Part shown: piece by piece, positions 18,099 through 27,057 of the stretch | Numbering within the stretch: the first letter of the stretch is position 1 | Layout: each line of letters begins with the position of its first letter | Assembly (NCBI RefSeq): GCF_002204185.1 | Contig: NZ_MXPU01000002.1 | Span: forward strand, 124,001 to 188,000 | From: Rhizobium esperanzae | GTDB lineage: Bacteria; Pseudomonadota; Alphaproteobacteria; Rhizobiales; Rhizobiaceae | Direction of reading: 5' to 3' | Length of the DNA: 64,000 bases | Translations under genes and position numbers: made by a program | The notes under the pieces: model-generated | Database searches by the model: none | Seen by the model: only the letters and a program-made list of their open reading frames with translations | What the model was told of the DNA's origin: nothing

Positions 18099-19328
18099 TC
18101 AGTCGTCGGCGCCGTGATTGGCGATCATCATTGCCTCGAAGGCCAGGCGCTCTGTCTTGCGCATGCGTTCGGATTCCGATTTCAGCTGGCCGCAGGCGGC
18201 AAGGATGTCGCGGCCGCGCGGGGTGCGGATCGGCGAGGCGTAACCGGCCGAATTGATGAAATCGGCGAATTTCTCGATCTGCTCCCAATCCGAACACTGA
18301 TAATTGGTGCCGGGCCACGGATTGAACGGAATGAGGTTGATCTTCGCCGGCACGCCCTTCAGGAGCTTGATCAAACCTTTCGCGTCTTCGAGGCTGTCGT
18401 TGACATCCTTCAGCATCACATATTCGAAGGTGATGCGCCGCGCATTGGAAAGGCCCGGATAGGCCTTGCAGGCGTCGATCAGCTCCTTCAGCGGGTACTT
18501 CTTGTTGATCGGCACGAGGATGTCGCGCAGGTCGTCTCGCACCGCATGCAACGAGATCGCCAGCATCACGCCGATCTCCTCGCCGGTGCGGAAGATCTCC
18601 GGCACGACGCCCGAGGTGGAAAGCGTCACGCGTCGCTTGGACAGCGACAGGCCGTCGCCATCCGTGGCGATCAGCAGCGCCTGCTTGACGCTGTCGAAAT
18701 TATAGAGCGGCTCGCCCATGCCCATCATGACAATATTGCTGACCTTGCGGCCCTCGGCAGGCATGATTGTGCCTTGCGGCGCTTCACGATCCGGAAAATC
18801 GCCGAGCCGGTCGCGAGCGAGCAGCAACTGCGACAGAATTTCCTCCGCCGTCAGGTTGCGCACCAAGCGCTGTGTCCCGGTATGACAGAAGGAACAGGTC
18901 AGCGTGCAGCCGACCTGGCTTGAGATACAGAGCGTGCCGCGGCCCTCTTCCGGAATGTAGACGGCCTCGATCTCGACCGGGCGGCCTGCGCCCCGCGCGG
19001 GAAAACGCAGCAGCCATTTGCGCGTGCCGTCGTTCGAGACCTGCTCCTCGACGATTTCCGGACGCGCAATGGTGAAATGCGTCTTCAGCATCTCACGCAT
19101 GTCCTTGGCGACATTGGTCATATGGTCGAAATCGGAGACGCCGCGCACATAGATCCAGTTCCAGAGCTGCGAGACGCGCATCTTGATCTGCTTTTCGGGT
19201 ACACCTTTTTCCCGGAGCGCCGCCGCCATTTCCTCGCGGGAGAGCCCGATCAACGACGGCTTCTCGGCGCCGGAAGAGGGGCGCGCGGCCTGAGGTTTTT
19301 TGACGACGATCGCATCCATGACGGACAT
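18099..19328 (-). CDS. rlmN: 23S rRNA (A2503-C2)/tRNA (A37-C2)-methyltransferase RlmN
   Basis: A 409-residue radical-SAM enzyme that methylates C2 of A2503 in 23S rRNA and of A37 in some tRNAs. The iron-sulfur cysteines are Cys141, Cys145 and Cys148 in [12 protein letters not shown]. Downstream are the SAM-binding MGMGEPL and the late ILAACGQL, whose cysteine is the expected resolving/methyl-carrying residue. The N-terminus is somewhat extended, as is usual in alphaproteobacteria. It is preceded by 247 bp of non-coding DNA after the IalB-like gene. Confidence 0.96.
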   Translation of the reverse strand: MSVMDAIVVKKPQAARPSSGAEKPSLIGLSREEMAAALREKGVPEKQIKMRVSQLWNWIYVRGVSDFDHMTNVAKDMREMLKTHFTIARPEIVEEQVSNDGTRKWLLRFPARGAGRPVEIEAVYIPEEGRGTLCISSQVGCTLTCSFCHTGTQRLVRNLTAEEILSQLLLARDRLGDFPDREAPQGTIMPAEGRKVSNIVMMGMGEPLYNFDSVKQALLIATDGDGLSLSKRRVTLSTSGVVPEIFRTGEEIGVMLAISLHAVRDDLRDILVPINKKYPLKELIDACKAYPGLSNARRITFEYVMLKDVNDSLEDAKGLIKLLKGVPAKINLIPFNPWPGTNYQCSDWEQIEKFADFINSAGYASPIRTPRGRDILAACGQLKSESERMRKTERLAFEAMMIANHGADD

Positions 19329-19524
19329 AGGCTTCTGACCTCGAATTCAAACACGTAACCGTTCCGCAAGCCGCGGACTTCAGGATTTGATCCGGAAGAC
19401 TTGCGGAGGCATGACGGCACATTGGCAGAAATTGATGGCGGACGGCGACTGATATCGCGATCTGTCCGCTGTTTGCGCGGCCTTTAGCATCATTTTGCCC
19501 GCGCGTCACTATAGATGGAAATGG

Positions 19525-19551
19525 CAAGAGCCGGCACAAGGCCGGCTCTTG
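19525..19551 (-). terminator. terminator of the IalB-like gene
   Basis: A perfect 11 bp stem CAAGAGCCGGC (19525-19535) / GCCGGCTCTTG (19541-19551) with loop ACAAG lies 24 bp beyond the stop of the IalB-like gene. The minus-strand transcript continues CCAUUUCCAU, so the U tract is weak but the stem is very stable. Confidence 0.8.
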
Positions 19552-19575
19552 AAACTTTGTCACTGGAAGTCCCGC

Positions 19576-20085
19576 CTACTTGCAGCTTTCGATCTGCTTC
19601 AGCGCTGCCGAGATGCCCGAGAGCGAATAGCTGTAGGACGTGCCGGTGCCTTTGCGCGAAACGGCATTCACCGTCATCGAATGGCCGGTCTTCATCGCCG
19701 CGACGAGGGCCGGCTCCTGCGCAGCATTCTCGACCCAGCCGGCCTTGTCCTTGGTGAACATCACGAAGGTCTTGTTGTCGATGACGACGTTGATCTTTGA
19801 ATTTTCCTTCACCGTGTAGCCCATCATCGCCTGCGGCTCGTAAGAGATGTTCTGGCCCGGACGCTGCGAAACGATGAAGAAATTGTCGCCGTGGTCGACG
19901 CTTGCCGGCTGCTTCGCCGTTGGAACGGATAGCACGTAGCACACAGTGCTGTTGCCCGACTTATAGGAATAGGCGCCCCAAGCCTGGAACTGCTGAATGC
20001 GGGTCGGCGCGGCCTGCTGCGCTGCCGCCACTCCGGCCATTGTCAGGGTGAGGGCGAGGGCGGATACGATACTTCTTACAAACAT
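19576..20085 (-). CDS. invasion-associated locus B (IalB) family protein
   Basis: A 169-residue secreted protein with a signal peptide at about residues 1-23 (ending VAAAQQ). The mature domain begins with a W-G-AYSYKSGNSTVCYVLSVP stretch and ends SAALKQIESCK; the two cysteines probably form a disulphide, as in IalB. IalB promotes erythrocyte invasion in Bartonella, but homologues are widespread in free-living rhizobia where the role is unknown. ATG 20085 gives a clean signal peptide; 20112 would add nine polar residues. Confidence 0.85.
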   Translation of the reverse strand: MFVRSIVSALALTLTMAGVAAAQQAAPTRIQQFQAWGAYSYKSGNSTVCYVLSVPTAKQPASVDHGDNFFIVSQRPGQNISYEPQAMMGYTVKENSKINVVIDNKTFVMFTKDKAGWVENAAQEPALVAAMKTGHSMTVNAVSRKGTGTSYSYSLSGISAALKQIESCK

Positions 20086-20421
20086 GGATTCCTGCCGGTT
20101 CTTGCGATTCAAGGCCCGAAGCGATCATAGCGGGCGCCGCATAATCACGATCTGCTTTATTTTGACTTAATTCAGGTTACCAAATGGTCAACAATAGCTG
20201 CGATTTGTATGTGCCTGTGTCATTTCAGCTCGACTACCACTTTTGCCCCTTGCCGAAATCGGCTGCAATGCCGGTGCGCCGATGGCACCGGCTGGCCGTT
20301 CGGCTGACCTTAAGACACAAAGATTCAGGCAAGAGTTTGACCTTTCAAAAATCCGCTGTACCTCATTAAGACTTTGGAAATCCGGGACGAAATTTTCGCC
20401 GCAGGGGGCTGGTGAGACGAC
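20086..20421. other. 336 bp non-coding region between IalB-like and ECF sigma genes
   Basis: The two genes diverge, so both promoters should lie here. The stretch is more AT-rich than its surroundings (TTTATTTTGACTTAATTC near 20156-20173). I see no convincing ORF. TTGAC-like hexamers occur at 20162 and 20337 but without well-placed -10 partners. Nothing else is assigned. Confidence 0.5.
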
Positions 20422-20982
20422 ATGGATGCCGAGGAAAGACGGCGTTTCGCTGCCCTCGCAAAGGCTGTCGCAGACGATCGCGACCAGCAGGCCTTTTCCA
20501 TCCTGTTCGACTATTTCGCGCCGCGACTGAAGACCTGGCTGACGCGCCAGGAGATGACAGCAGGCGAGGCCGAAGAGCTGGTCCAGGAGATCATGATCGT
20601 GCTCTGGCACAAGGCCTATCTCTACGATGCGACGCGATCTTCTCTGTCGACCTGGGTTTTTCGCATCGCCCGCAATCGCCGCATCGATCTGCGGCGCCGC
20701 ACCAGCACCCGTACTTTCGACGAAACGGACCCGACCCTGCTGCCACCGGCCGAGATCGGCGCCGATGAAATCATCGCCAGTGGCGATCGCGACGCCAAGC
20801 TACGCGCCGCGGTCGCACAGCTGCCTGAAGAACAGCGCGACATGCTACGTGCCGCCTTCTTCCTCGGCCAATCGCATTCTGAGATCGCCGAGGCGACCGG
20901 GCTGCCGCTCGGCACGGTGAAATCACGTATTCGGCTTGCGTTTGGAAAGCTTCGCAAGATGCTGGAGCAGGAACTCAGGTGA
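20422..20982 (+). CDS. ECF-type RNA polymerase sigma factor
   Basis: A 186-residue group IV sigma factor. Region 2 covers about residues 25-95 (YFAPRLKTWLTRQ...ELVQEIMIVLWHKAYLYD...STWVFRIARNRRIDLRRR) and region 4 is near the C-terminus (LPEEQRDMLRAAFFLGQSHSEIAEATGLPLGTVKSRIRLAFGKLR). Region 4 resembles the ChrR-controlled ECF11-type sigma factors that answer singlet oxygen or similar stress. No anti-sigma gene follows: the next gene is on the other strand 15 bp away. How this factor is held inactive is therefore unclear. Confidence 0.93.
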   Translation: MDAEERRRFAALAKAVADDRDQQAFSILFDYFAPRLKTWLTRQEMTAGEAEELVQEIMIVLWHKAYLYDATRSSLSTWVFRIARNRRIDLRRRTSTRTFDETDPTLLPPAEIGADEIIASGDRDAKLRAAVAQLPEEQRDMLRAAFFLGQSHSEIAEATGLPLGTVKSRIRLAFGKLRKMLEQELR

Positions 20983-20997
20983 ACCGCGCCGTGGCCT

Positions 20998-21390
20998 TCA
21001 AATCGTTTTCATCGTCTCCACGGGCCGATCGGCAAGCACGCGGTCCGCCGCGTCGTAATGGCTCGGCCGGATATGACCGCGCACCATGGCGAAGGCGGCG
21101 GAAAGCACGGCGATGTCGTCAGAAAAGCCGATGACGGCGAAAATATCCGGGATCATGTCGACCGGCATGACGAAATAGGCGAGCGCTGCAAGCAGCACGC
21201 CGCGCACCTTGGTCGGCGTCTGCGGATCGAGCGCACAGTAGAAACCGGCGACGACGTCGCGCGAGAAGGGAATCTGGCGCACGGCCCGGCGGAAGGTCGG
21301 CCAGAATTTCTGCCGTACGGTTTTCTCCCGCCGGCTCTGGGTGTCCTCGTCGCCCGGCAGCAGGATTTCCCCGAACTTGACCTCGTCCAT
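20998..21390 (-). CDS. YkvA/DUF1232 family membrane protein
   Basis: A 130-residue protein carrying the DUF1232 core ALAYFVMPVDMIPDIFAVIGFSDDIAVLSAAFAMV, whose PxDxIPDxxPxxGxxDD-like pattern is diagnostic. One or two membrane helices are likely. The function is unknown. ATG 21390 has an AAAGGA box eight bases upstream; other in-frame ATGs at 21399 and 21411 are possible. It is convergent with the ECF sigma gene and is followed upstream by phhB on the same strand. Confidence 0.85.
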   Translation of the reverse strand: MDEVKFGEILLPGDEDTQSRREKTVRQKFWPTFRRAVRQIPFSRDVVAGFYCALDPQTPTKVRGVLLAALAYFVMPVDMIPDIFAVIGFSDDIAVLSAAFAMVRGHIRPSHYDAADRVLADRPVETMKTI

Positions 21391-21457
21391 CCCTGACATC
21401 CTTTCGTCCATGCGAACATATGGTGACGGCGTTTCGGCTTTCAATCAGCGCCCGTCT

Positions 21458-21763
21458 TCAAACGGCACCGCGTGCTGCCGCCTTGTCCATCGCCCGGGCG
21501 AGCTTGAAATCCAGTTCCGTCAGCCCGCCGGCATCATGCGTGTTCAGCGTCACATCCACCCGAGAATAGACGTTGAACCATTCGGGATGGTGGTTGAGTT
21601 TCTCGGCCGTAATCGCTGCCTGCGTCATGAAGCCGAAGGCCTCGATGAAATTTGAAAACTTGAACGATTTCGAGATCGAAGAGGCCGCATCATTGAGCGC
21701 CCAGCCTGAAAGCTCGGCCAGTCGTTCCTCGGCCTCAGCCCGTTCCAGTCTTTCCTGTTTCAT
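21458..21763 (-). CDS. phhB: 4a-hydroxytetrahydrobiopterin dehydratase
   Basis: A 101-residue pterin-4a-carbinolamine dehydratase that regenerates the pterin cofactor of aromatic amino-acid hydroxylases. The catalytic block [36 protein letters not shown] contains the conserved His-His-Pro-x-Trp and the second catalytic His in NTHDAGG. Length is standard. It is divergent from the LMW phosphatase gene with 33 bp between starts. No phenylalanine hydroxylase is in the window. Confidence 0.95.
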   Translation of the reverse strand: MKQERLERAEAEERLAELSGWALNDAASSISKSFKFSNFIEAFGFMTQAAITAEKLNHHPEWFNVYSRVDVTLNTHDAGGLTELDFKLARAMDKAAARGAV

Positions 21764-21796
21764 GCCATGGTCCTCTCATCCGTCAGCAGGTTACCG

Positions 21797-22297
21797 ATGA
21801 AGCACATCAGCATCCTTTTCGTTTGCATGGGCAATATATGCCGTTCTCCGCTCGCGGAGGGAATTTTTACCCACCTTGTCGCCGAGGCGAAGCTGACCGA
21901 TCGTTTCACGATCGATTCCGCCGGCACCGGCGGCTGGCATGAAGGTGAACCGCCCGACCGTCGTTCGATCGCTGTTGCCCGCAGCCATGGCATCGACATA
22001 GCAGGGCAACGTGCCCGGCGCATCCGTTCGATCGATTTCGTCAGTGTCGATCTGATCGTCGCCATGGACCGCGACAACGTGGCGGAACTCAACAGGATCG
22101 CCTCTCCCGAAGCGAATATCCAGCTGTTCGGCGATATCGCGCTGGGAACGGGGGAGGACATTGCCGACCCCTATTATGGCGGTCCGGAAGATTTCGCGCT
22201 GCTCTATACCAGGCTCTTGACCGGCTGCAGCAGCCTGCTCGAAACGCTGGTCGCCGAACGTACTTCGTGCAGCGGGAACACTTCCTCGGTGAGGTAG
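21797..22297 (+). CDS. low molecular weight protein-tyrosine phosphatase
   Basis: A 166-residue cytoplasmic phosphatase. The P-loop C-x5-R is Cys10 to Arg16 in VCMGNICRSP, and the general acid is Asp124 in DPYYGG. These small enzymes act on phosphotyrosine proteins; in other bacteria some work with exopolysaccharide kinases, but no such partner is adjacent. The C-terminal 30 codons overlap the 3' end of thpR on the other strand by 94 bp, which is long for a convergent pair; the tail RTSCSGNTSSVR may not be conserved. Confidence 0.93.
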   Translation: MKHISILFVCMGNICRSPLAEGIFTHLVAEAKLTDRFTIDSAGTGGWHEGEPPDRRSIAVARSHGIDIAGQRARRIRSIDFVSVDLIVAMDRDNVAELNRIASPEANIQLFGDIALGTGEDIADPYYGGPEDFALLYTRLLTGCSSLLETLVAERTSCSGNTSSVR

Positions 22298-22797
22298 GGC
22301 CCGCCGCCGACCGATTCGCGCGATGAAAGCAGCACGAAACGCGGCGCCGTGAAGGTCGCGGTGTGGAAGTTGCCGCGCCCACTCAGATATTGCACGACAT
22401 CGTCGAGCCGCGAGGATTTCAGCCGGGCCAGCGTCACGTGCGGCGTGAACTTGCGCGGATCCGGCGGTAGGCCGATGCGCTGGCAGATCCGTTCGATCTC
22501 GCCCTGCAGGGCGTACATCTCAGGCGAGTGAGAAACGCCTGCCCAGACCGAATGCGGCTTCTTCGAGCCGAAGGACCCGATGCCTTCGAGCCGGAACTGA
22601 AATTCCGGCCGATCGATCCGGTCGAGGCGTTCAACGATTTCATCGGCCGTACGGCCGTCGACATCGCCGATGAAGCGCAGCGTGATGTGGTAATTCTCCA
22701 CATCGATCCATCGTGCTCCGGGGAGGCCACCGCGCAGCAATGAAAGGCTCATTGCCGCATTGCGCGGAATTTCGAGGGCGGTAAACAGTCTCGGCAT
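22204..22797 (-). CDS. thpR: RNA 2',3'-cyclic phosphodiesterase (ThpR/LigT)
   Basis: A 197-residue member of the 2H phosphoesterase family, which opens 2',3'-cyclic phosphates on RNA. The two H-x-T/S-x motifs are HITL (His37) and HVTL (His120), spaced as expected, with the KFTPHVTLARLK context typical of ThpR. ATG 22797 (MPRLFTALEIP) is the family start. Its last 94 bp overlap the phosphatase gene on the opposite strand. Confidence 0.93.
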   Translation of the reverse strand: MPRLFTALEIPRNAAMSLSLLRGGLPGARWIDVENYHITLRFIGDVDGRTADEIVERLDRIDRPEFQFRLEGIGSFGSKKPHSVWAGVSHSPEMYALQGEIERICQRIGLPPDPRKFTPHVTLARLKSSRLDDVVQYLSGRGNFHTATFTAPRFVLLSSRESVGGGPYLTEEVFPLHEVRSATSVSSRLLQPVKSLV

Positions 22798-22865
22798 AAC
22801 GAGCACTCCCCGAATCTTTTGCAGGTGCTTACACGGAATCACGCAATCAATGGCCGTGCAAGCCC

Positions 22866-23510
22866 CTAATTCTTCACAGAAGAAATCGTATCGATGAAAT
22901 TTGTGACATCAGCTTCCATTTTCTCGACCATGACGTCGACACCTCTCGCGTTCGGATGCATGCCGTCATCGAGCTTCAGCCCCGCATCGAGCGCAACCCC
23001 GTCGAGGAAGAAGGCGTAAAGTCGAACTCCATATTTGTCGGAAAGTTTCCGATAAATCGGATTGAAGCGCGCCGCATAATCCGCTCCCATGTTCGGCGGC
23101 GCCATCATGCCGACAAGCAGCACCGCTATGCCGCGCGCCTTGAGCCGGGCGATCATCTGGTCGAGGTTTTTCTCGCTTTCTTCCGGCGGAATACCGCGCA
23201 GCGCATCATTGGCGCCAAGCTCGAGGATAACGCCATCGGTGCCGTCGGGGACCGACCAGTCGACCCTGGCAAGCCCACCTGTCGTGGTGTCGCCCGAGAC
23301 CCCGGCATTGGCAATGGAAACGTCGAGCCCCTTGGCCTTCAACGCCGCCTGCAGCTTTTCCGGAAAGCCCTCGCCGGGCGACAGCTGATAACCCGCCATC
23401 AGGCTGTCTCCGAACCCGACGAGGTTGATCGTCCGCGCATTCGCGCCCACGGCAAAGATCAGCCCCACCGCGATGACGGTGAATTGAAGCGCGGCAACTT
23501 TAAATCTCAT
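22866..23510 (-). CDS. arylesterase / GDSL lysophospholipase (TesA-like)
   Basis: A 214-residue periplasmic SGNH hydrolase. A signal peptide covers about residues 1-25. Block I GFGDSLMAG contains catalytic Ser36, block III is GAND (Asn101), and the Asp/His pair is in DDGMHPN (His185). TesA-type enzymes hydrolyse thioesters, aryl esters and lysophospholipids. It is divergent from the ABC ATPase gene, an order that is conserved in many proteobacteria, where tesA lies next to the ybbA-ybbP pair. Confidence 0.93.
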   Translation of the reverse strand: MRFKVAALQFTVIAVGLIFAVGANARTINLVGFGDSLMAGYQLSPGEGFPEKLQAALKAKGLDVSIANAGVSGDTTTGGLARVDWSVPDGTDGVILELGANDALRGIPPEESEKNLDQMIARLKARGIAVLLVGMMAPPNMGADYAARFNPIYRKLSDKYGVRLYAFFLDGVALDAGLKLDDGMHPNARGVDVMVEKMEADVTNFIDTISSVKN

Positions 23511-23582
23511 TCTGGCTTCCCTAGATTGGCGAGGTGCCGTTATGCGGCCATTGCGTTAGAGATTAATATAGGGCGATTTCTG

Positions 23583-24290
23583 TTGGCAAAAACCATCATC
23601 GAATTGAAGGGCGCCGATCTCACCCTTGGCAGTGCGGCCGCCTCCGTTCATGTTCTGAAGGGCATCGATCTCGATATATCAGCCGGCGAATCCGTCGGCA
23701 TCGTCGGCCCTTCCGGCTCCGGCAAATCCACTCTGCTGATGGTGCTTGCCGGACTGGAAAAGCTCGACAGTGGCGAAATCAATATCAATGACACGCCGCT
23801 CCACGCCCTGAGTGAGGATGAGGTCGCCGATTTCCGCGGCCGCAACATCGGCATCGTCTTCCAGTCCTTCCATCTGATCGCCAACATGACGGCGCTGGAA
23901 AACGTCGCGGTGCCGCTGGAGCTCGCCAATATCAGCAATGCCTTCGAAATCGCCCATCGCGAACTGAGTTCGGTCGGTCTCGGCGAACGGCTGAACCACT
24001 ATCCCGGCCAGCTTTCCGGCGGCGAGCAACAGCGCGTGGCGATTGCCAGAGCGCTCGCTCCCTCGCCCGCCTTGCTGATTGCCGACGAGCCCACAGGCAA
24101 TCTCGATACCGAAACGGGCCGACAGATCGCCGATCTTCTCTTCGCCAAGCAGGCCGAACGCGGCATGACCCTGCTTCTCGTCACCCACGACGTCTCGCTG
24201 GCAAACCGCTGCTCGCGCCAGATCCGCGTCCGTTCCGGCAGGATCGAGGGCGACAGCGCCGCCCGCCGCAGCGAGGCGGCAATCGCATGA
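23583..24290 (+). CDS. ABC transporter ATP-binding protein (YbbA/LolD-like)
   Basis: A 235-residue ATPase of the MacB/LolD class. Walker A GPSGSGKST is at residues 42-50, signature LSGGEQQRVAIARAL mid-protein, Walker B LLIADEPTGNLD. The start is probably TTG at 23583 (MAKTIIELKG), since no ATG stands close to the conserved first strand. Its stop overlaps the permease start (ATGA at 24287-24290). The tesA-ybbA-ybbP arrangement suggests a role in handling lipids or small molecules in the envelope; the substrate is unknown. Confidence 0.92.
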   Translation: MAKTIIELKGADLTLGSAAASVHVLKGIDLDISAGESVGIVGPSGSGKSTLLMVLAGLEKLDSGEININDTPLHALSEDEVADFRGRNIGIVFQSFHLIANMTALENVAVPLELANISNAFEIAHRELSSVGLGERLNHYPGQLSGGEQQRVAIARALAPSPALLIADEPTGNLDTETGRQIADLLFAKQAERGMTLLLVTHDVSLANRCSRQIRVRSGRIEGDSAARRSEAAIA

Positions 24291-26830
24291 GCATGGTCAC
24301 GCCACGCGTCGCACTCGCTTTTCGCCTGGCGCTCCGCGAGCTGCGCGGCGGCATTCGTGGCTTCTACATCTTTTTGGCTTGCATCGCGCTCGGCACCGGT
24401 GCGATCGCCGCCGTCAATTCCGTTTCGCAGTCGATCACCGACACGATCGCCTCGCAGGGGCAGGAGTTGCTGGCCGGCGACGTCCGCTTCGAACTCAACA
24501 ATCGCCAGGCGACACCTCAGGAAATGAGCTTCCTTCAGGGCCTGGGAACCGTTTCGGTTTCAACGGGCCTGCGCTCGATGGCCCGCAAGCCTGACGGCTC
24601 CGACCAGGCGCTGGTCGAGGTCAAGGCCATCGACGACGCCTATCCGCTCTACGGCAGATTCGTCGCCGAACCGGACTATCCGCTTACAGCCCTGCTCTCC
24701 GACCAAGGCGGCACCTATGGCGCGGTCGCCGCCCCGCTGCTTCTCGATCGGCTTGGCGTTGCGGTCGGCGACGAATTGCTGCTCGGCAATGTCAAGCTCA
24801 GCATTACCGGCACTGTCAAAACCGAGCCGGACGCGCTGTCGGAAGGCTTCGGTTTTGCACCGCGTCTGCTCGTCAGCCGACAGGCGCTCGAAGCCTCGGG
24901 GCTGATCCAGACCGGAAGCCTGGTCGAACACGCCTACAAGATCCGATTGGAAGACAAGCACGCGATGTCGGGCATCCAGGCGCGCGCCTCCAACGAGTTT
25001 CCCTCTGCCGGTTGGTCGATCCGCACCAGCGACCGCGCAGCACCCTCGCTCACCGAGAACATCACCCGTTTCTCGCAATTCCTGACGCTGGTCGGCCTGA
25101 CTGCGCTGATCGTCGGTGGCGTCGGTGTCGCCAATGCCGTACGCGCTTTCCTCGATTCCAAGCGCACCACCATCGCCACCTTCAAATGCCTCGGCGCTCC
25201 GGCCGCCGTCGTCGTTCTGATCTATCTCTTTCAGATCGCCATCATCGCCCTTGGCGGCATCATGATCGGGCTCGTCATCGGCGCCCTGTCGCCGATCTTT
25301 GCGGCGCAGTTCCTGGCGCAATTCCTGCCGGTCTCAACCGCGCCGACCCTCTATCCCGGCGCGCTGCTGCTTGCGACGCTCTTCGGCATCCTGACGACGC
25401 TCGCCTTCGCCATTTTGCCGCTCGGCTATGCCCGCGAAGTGCCAGCGACCGCACTCTTCCGCGAGCAGGGCTTCGAGGCCCGCCGTCTGCCGTCCTGGCC
25501 CTATATCCTGCTTGCCGCCCTTTTCATGGCAGCCCTTGCCGGCCTTGCCATCCTCACCGCCTATGATCGCTTCATCGCCGTCGTCTTCGTCGGCGCAATC
25601 GTCTTCGCCTTCGTTGTCCTGCGCCTCGTCGCCGCCTTGATTGCCTGGCTCGCGCGCCGCAGCCCGCGCGTTCACTCGCCGGCGCTGAGGCTCGCGATCG
25701 GCAACATCCACCGCCCGGGCGCGCTGACGCCATCAGTGGTGCTCTCGCTCGGCCTCGGCCTGGCATTGCTGGTGACCCTGACCTTGATCGACGGCAACCT
25801 GCGCCAGCAGCTGACCGGCCGCATGAACGAGGGTGCACCCAACTTCTTCTTCGTCGATATCCAGAGTGCCGAGGTCGACGCCTTCCGCAATCTTGTCCAG
25901 GCGCAGGCGCCGAAGGGCAAGCTGATGGAGGTGCCGATGCTGCGCGGCCGGATCATCGCCTTCAACGGCGAGGACGTCACCAAGATGGACGTGCCGGCCG
26001 CCGGCCGCTGGGTGCTGAATGGCGACCGCGGCATCACCTATGCCGACACGCTGCCGGAAAATGCCGCGCTCACCGAAGGCAGCTGGTGGGACAAGGATTA
26101 CAGCGGCGAGCCGCTCGTCTCCTTCTCCTCCGAAGAGGCGCATGAACTCGGCCTGAAGATCGGCGATAGCGTCACCGTCAACGTGCTGGGGCGCAATATC
26201 ACGGCCAAGATCGCCAATCTGCGCCGCGTTCAGTGGGAATCGCTGTCGATCAATTTCGTCATGGTCTTCTCGCCGAACACCTTCCGCGGCGCCCCGCATG
26301 CCTGGCTGGCGACGCTGACCGATCCCTCCTCGACTCCGGCCGAAGATGCGGCAATTCTGAAATCCGTCACCAATACCTATCCGACGATCACCAGCGTGCG
26401 CGTCAAGGACGCGATCGATATCGTCAACCAGCTCGTCGCCCAGCTTGCGACCGCGATCCGAGCCGCCGCATCGGTGGCGCTCATCGCCTCGATTCTTGTT
26501 CTTGCCGGGGCGCTCGCCGCCGGCAACAGGGCCCGCACCCACGACGCGGTGGTGCTGAAGACGCTCGGCGCCACGCGCGTCATGCTGATTCGTGCCTTCA
26601 GCTACGAATATCTGATCCTCGGACTGGCAACCGCGATCTTCGCACTCTTTGCCGGCGGTATTGCCGCTTGGTTCATCGTCGCCCGCATCATGCGACTGCC
26701 GTCTGCCTTCCTGCCTGATGTAGCAGGACTGACGCTGGTGACGGCACTCGTTCTGACCGTCGGCATCGGCCTCATCGGCACCTGGCGCATCCTCGGGCAG
26801 AAGGCCGCGCCTGTGCTGCGCGAGCTTTGA
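24287..26830 (+). CDS. FtsX-like ABC permease (YbbP family)
   Basis: An 847-residue permease with an N-terminal helix, a large periplasmic domain (about residues 45-260), a first FtsX-type helix bundle with GGVGVANAVRAFLDSKRTTIATFKCLGA (about 283-310), more helices to about 510, a second periplasmic domain, and a C-terminal FtsX bundle carrying RTHDAVVLKTLGATRVMLIRAF. This two-bundle build is that of YbbP-type proteins rather than LolC/E. It works with the ATPase encoded just upstream. The gene end touches a repeat element. Confidence 0.92.
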   Translation: MSMVTPRVALAFRLALRELRGGIRGFYIFLACIALGTGAIAAVNSVSQSITDTIASQGQELLAGDVRFELNNRQATPQEMSFLQGLGTVSVSTGLRSMARKPDGSDQALVEVKAIDDAYPLYGRFVAEPDYPLTALLSDQGGTYGAVAAPLLLDRLGVAVGDELLLGNVKLSITGTVKTEPDALSEGFGFAPRLLVSRQALEASGLIQTGSLVEHAYKIRLEDKHAMSGIQARASNEFPSAGWSIRTSDRAAPSLTENITRFSQFLTLVGLTALIVGGVGVANAVRAFLDSKRTTIATFKCLGAPAAVVVLIYLFQIAIIALGGIMIGLVIGALSPIFAAQFLAQFLPVSTAPTLYPGALLLATLFGILTTLAFAILPLGYAREVPATALFREQGFEARRLPSWPYILLAALFMAALAGLAILTAYDRFIAVVFVGAIVFAFVVLRLVAALIAWLARRSPRVHSPALRLAIGNIHRPGALTPSVVLSLGLGLALLVTLTLIDGNLRQQLTGRMNEGAPNFFFVDIQSAEVDAFRNLVQAQAPKGKLMEVPMLRGRIIAFNGEDVTKMDVPAAGRWVLNGDRGITYADTLPENAALTEGSWWDKDYSGEPLVSFSSEEAHELGLKIGDSVTVNVLGRNITAKIANLRRVQWESLSINFVMVFSPNTFRGAPHAWLATLTDPSSTPAEDAAILKSVTNTYPTITSVRVKDAIDIVNQLVAQLATAIRAAASVALIASILVLAGALAAGNRARTHDAVVLKTLGATRVMLIRAFSYEYLILGLATAIFALFAGGIAAWFIVARIMRLPSAFLPDVAGLTLVTALVLTVGIGLIGTWRILGQKAAPVLREL

Positions 26831-26891
26831 GAGCAATTCCAGGAAAGTGCGAAGCGGTTTTGCCAGGCAGAGCGCGAAGCGCTTTTGCGGG
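26830..26891. repeat. mosaic intergenic repeat, copy A
   Basis: Starting at the last base of the YbbP-like stop, AGAGCAATTCCAGGAAA-GTGCGAAGCGGTTTTGCCAGGCA-GAGCGCGAAGCGCTTTTGCGGG matches, in reverse complement, the 52420-52483 copy over about 60 bp. Internal palindromes include AGCGC...GCGCT. It is non-coding and probably transcribed into the 3' end of the preceding mRNA. Confidence 0.75.
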
Positions 26892-26912
26892 ATTGCATAT
26901 ATCCAAAAGGTT

Positions 26913-26951
26913 AGAGCGGTTCTGCGTTTCCGTGAAAAGCTGAACCGCTCT
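26913..26951. repeat. 39 bp perfect-arm palindrome
   Basis: The arms AGAGCGGTTC (26913-26922) and GAACCGCTCT (26942-26951) are exact inverted repeats around a 19 bp centre. It lies 21 bp after the mosaic repeat and shares the GCGGTT core, so the two are probably parts of one composite intergenic element between the YbbP-like gene and the Bax-inhibitor gene. Confidence 0.8.
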
Positions 26952-27057
26952 GGCGCCGCCCCAAAGCCTTCACCTTACGGCGATTTAACCGGCCGCGCCT
27001 TTGCAAGCCCCTTGTTTGCAAAGGGCGAAGGCCTCATATTGTCTGCAGGCATGCTGG

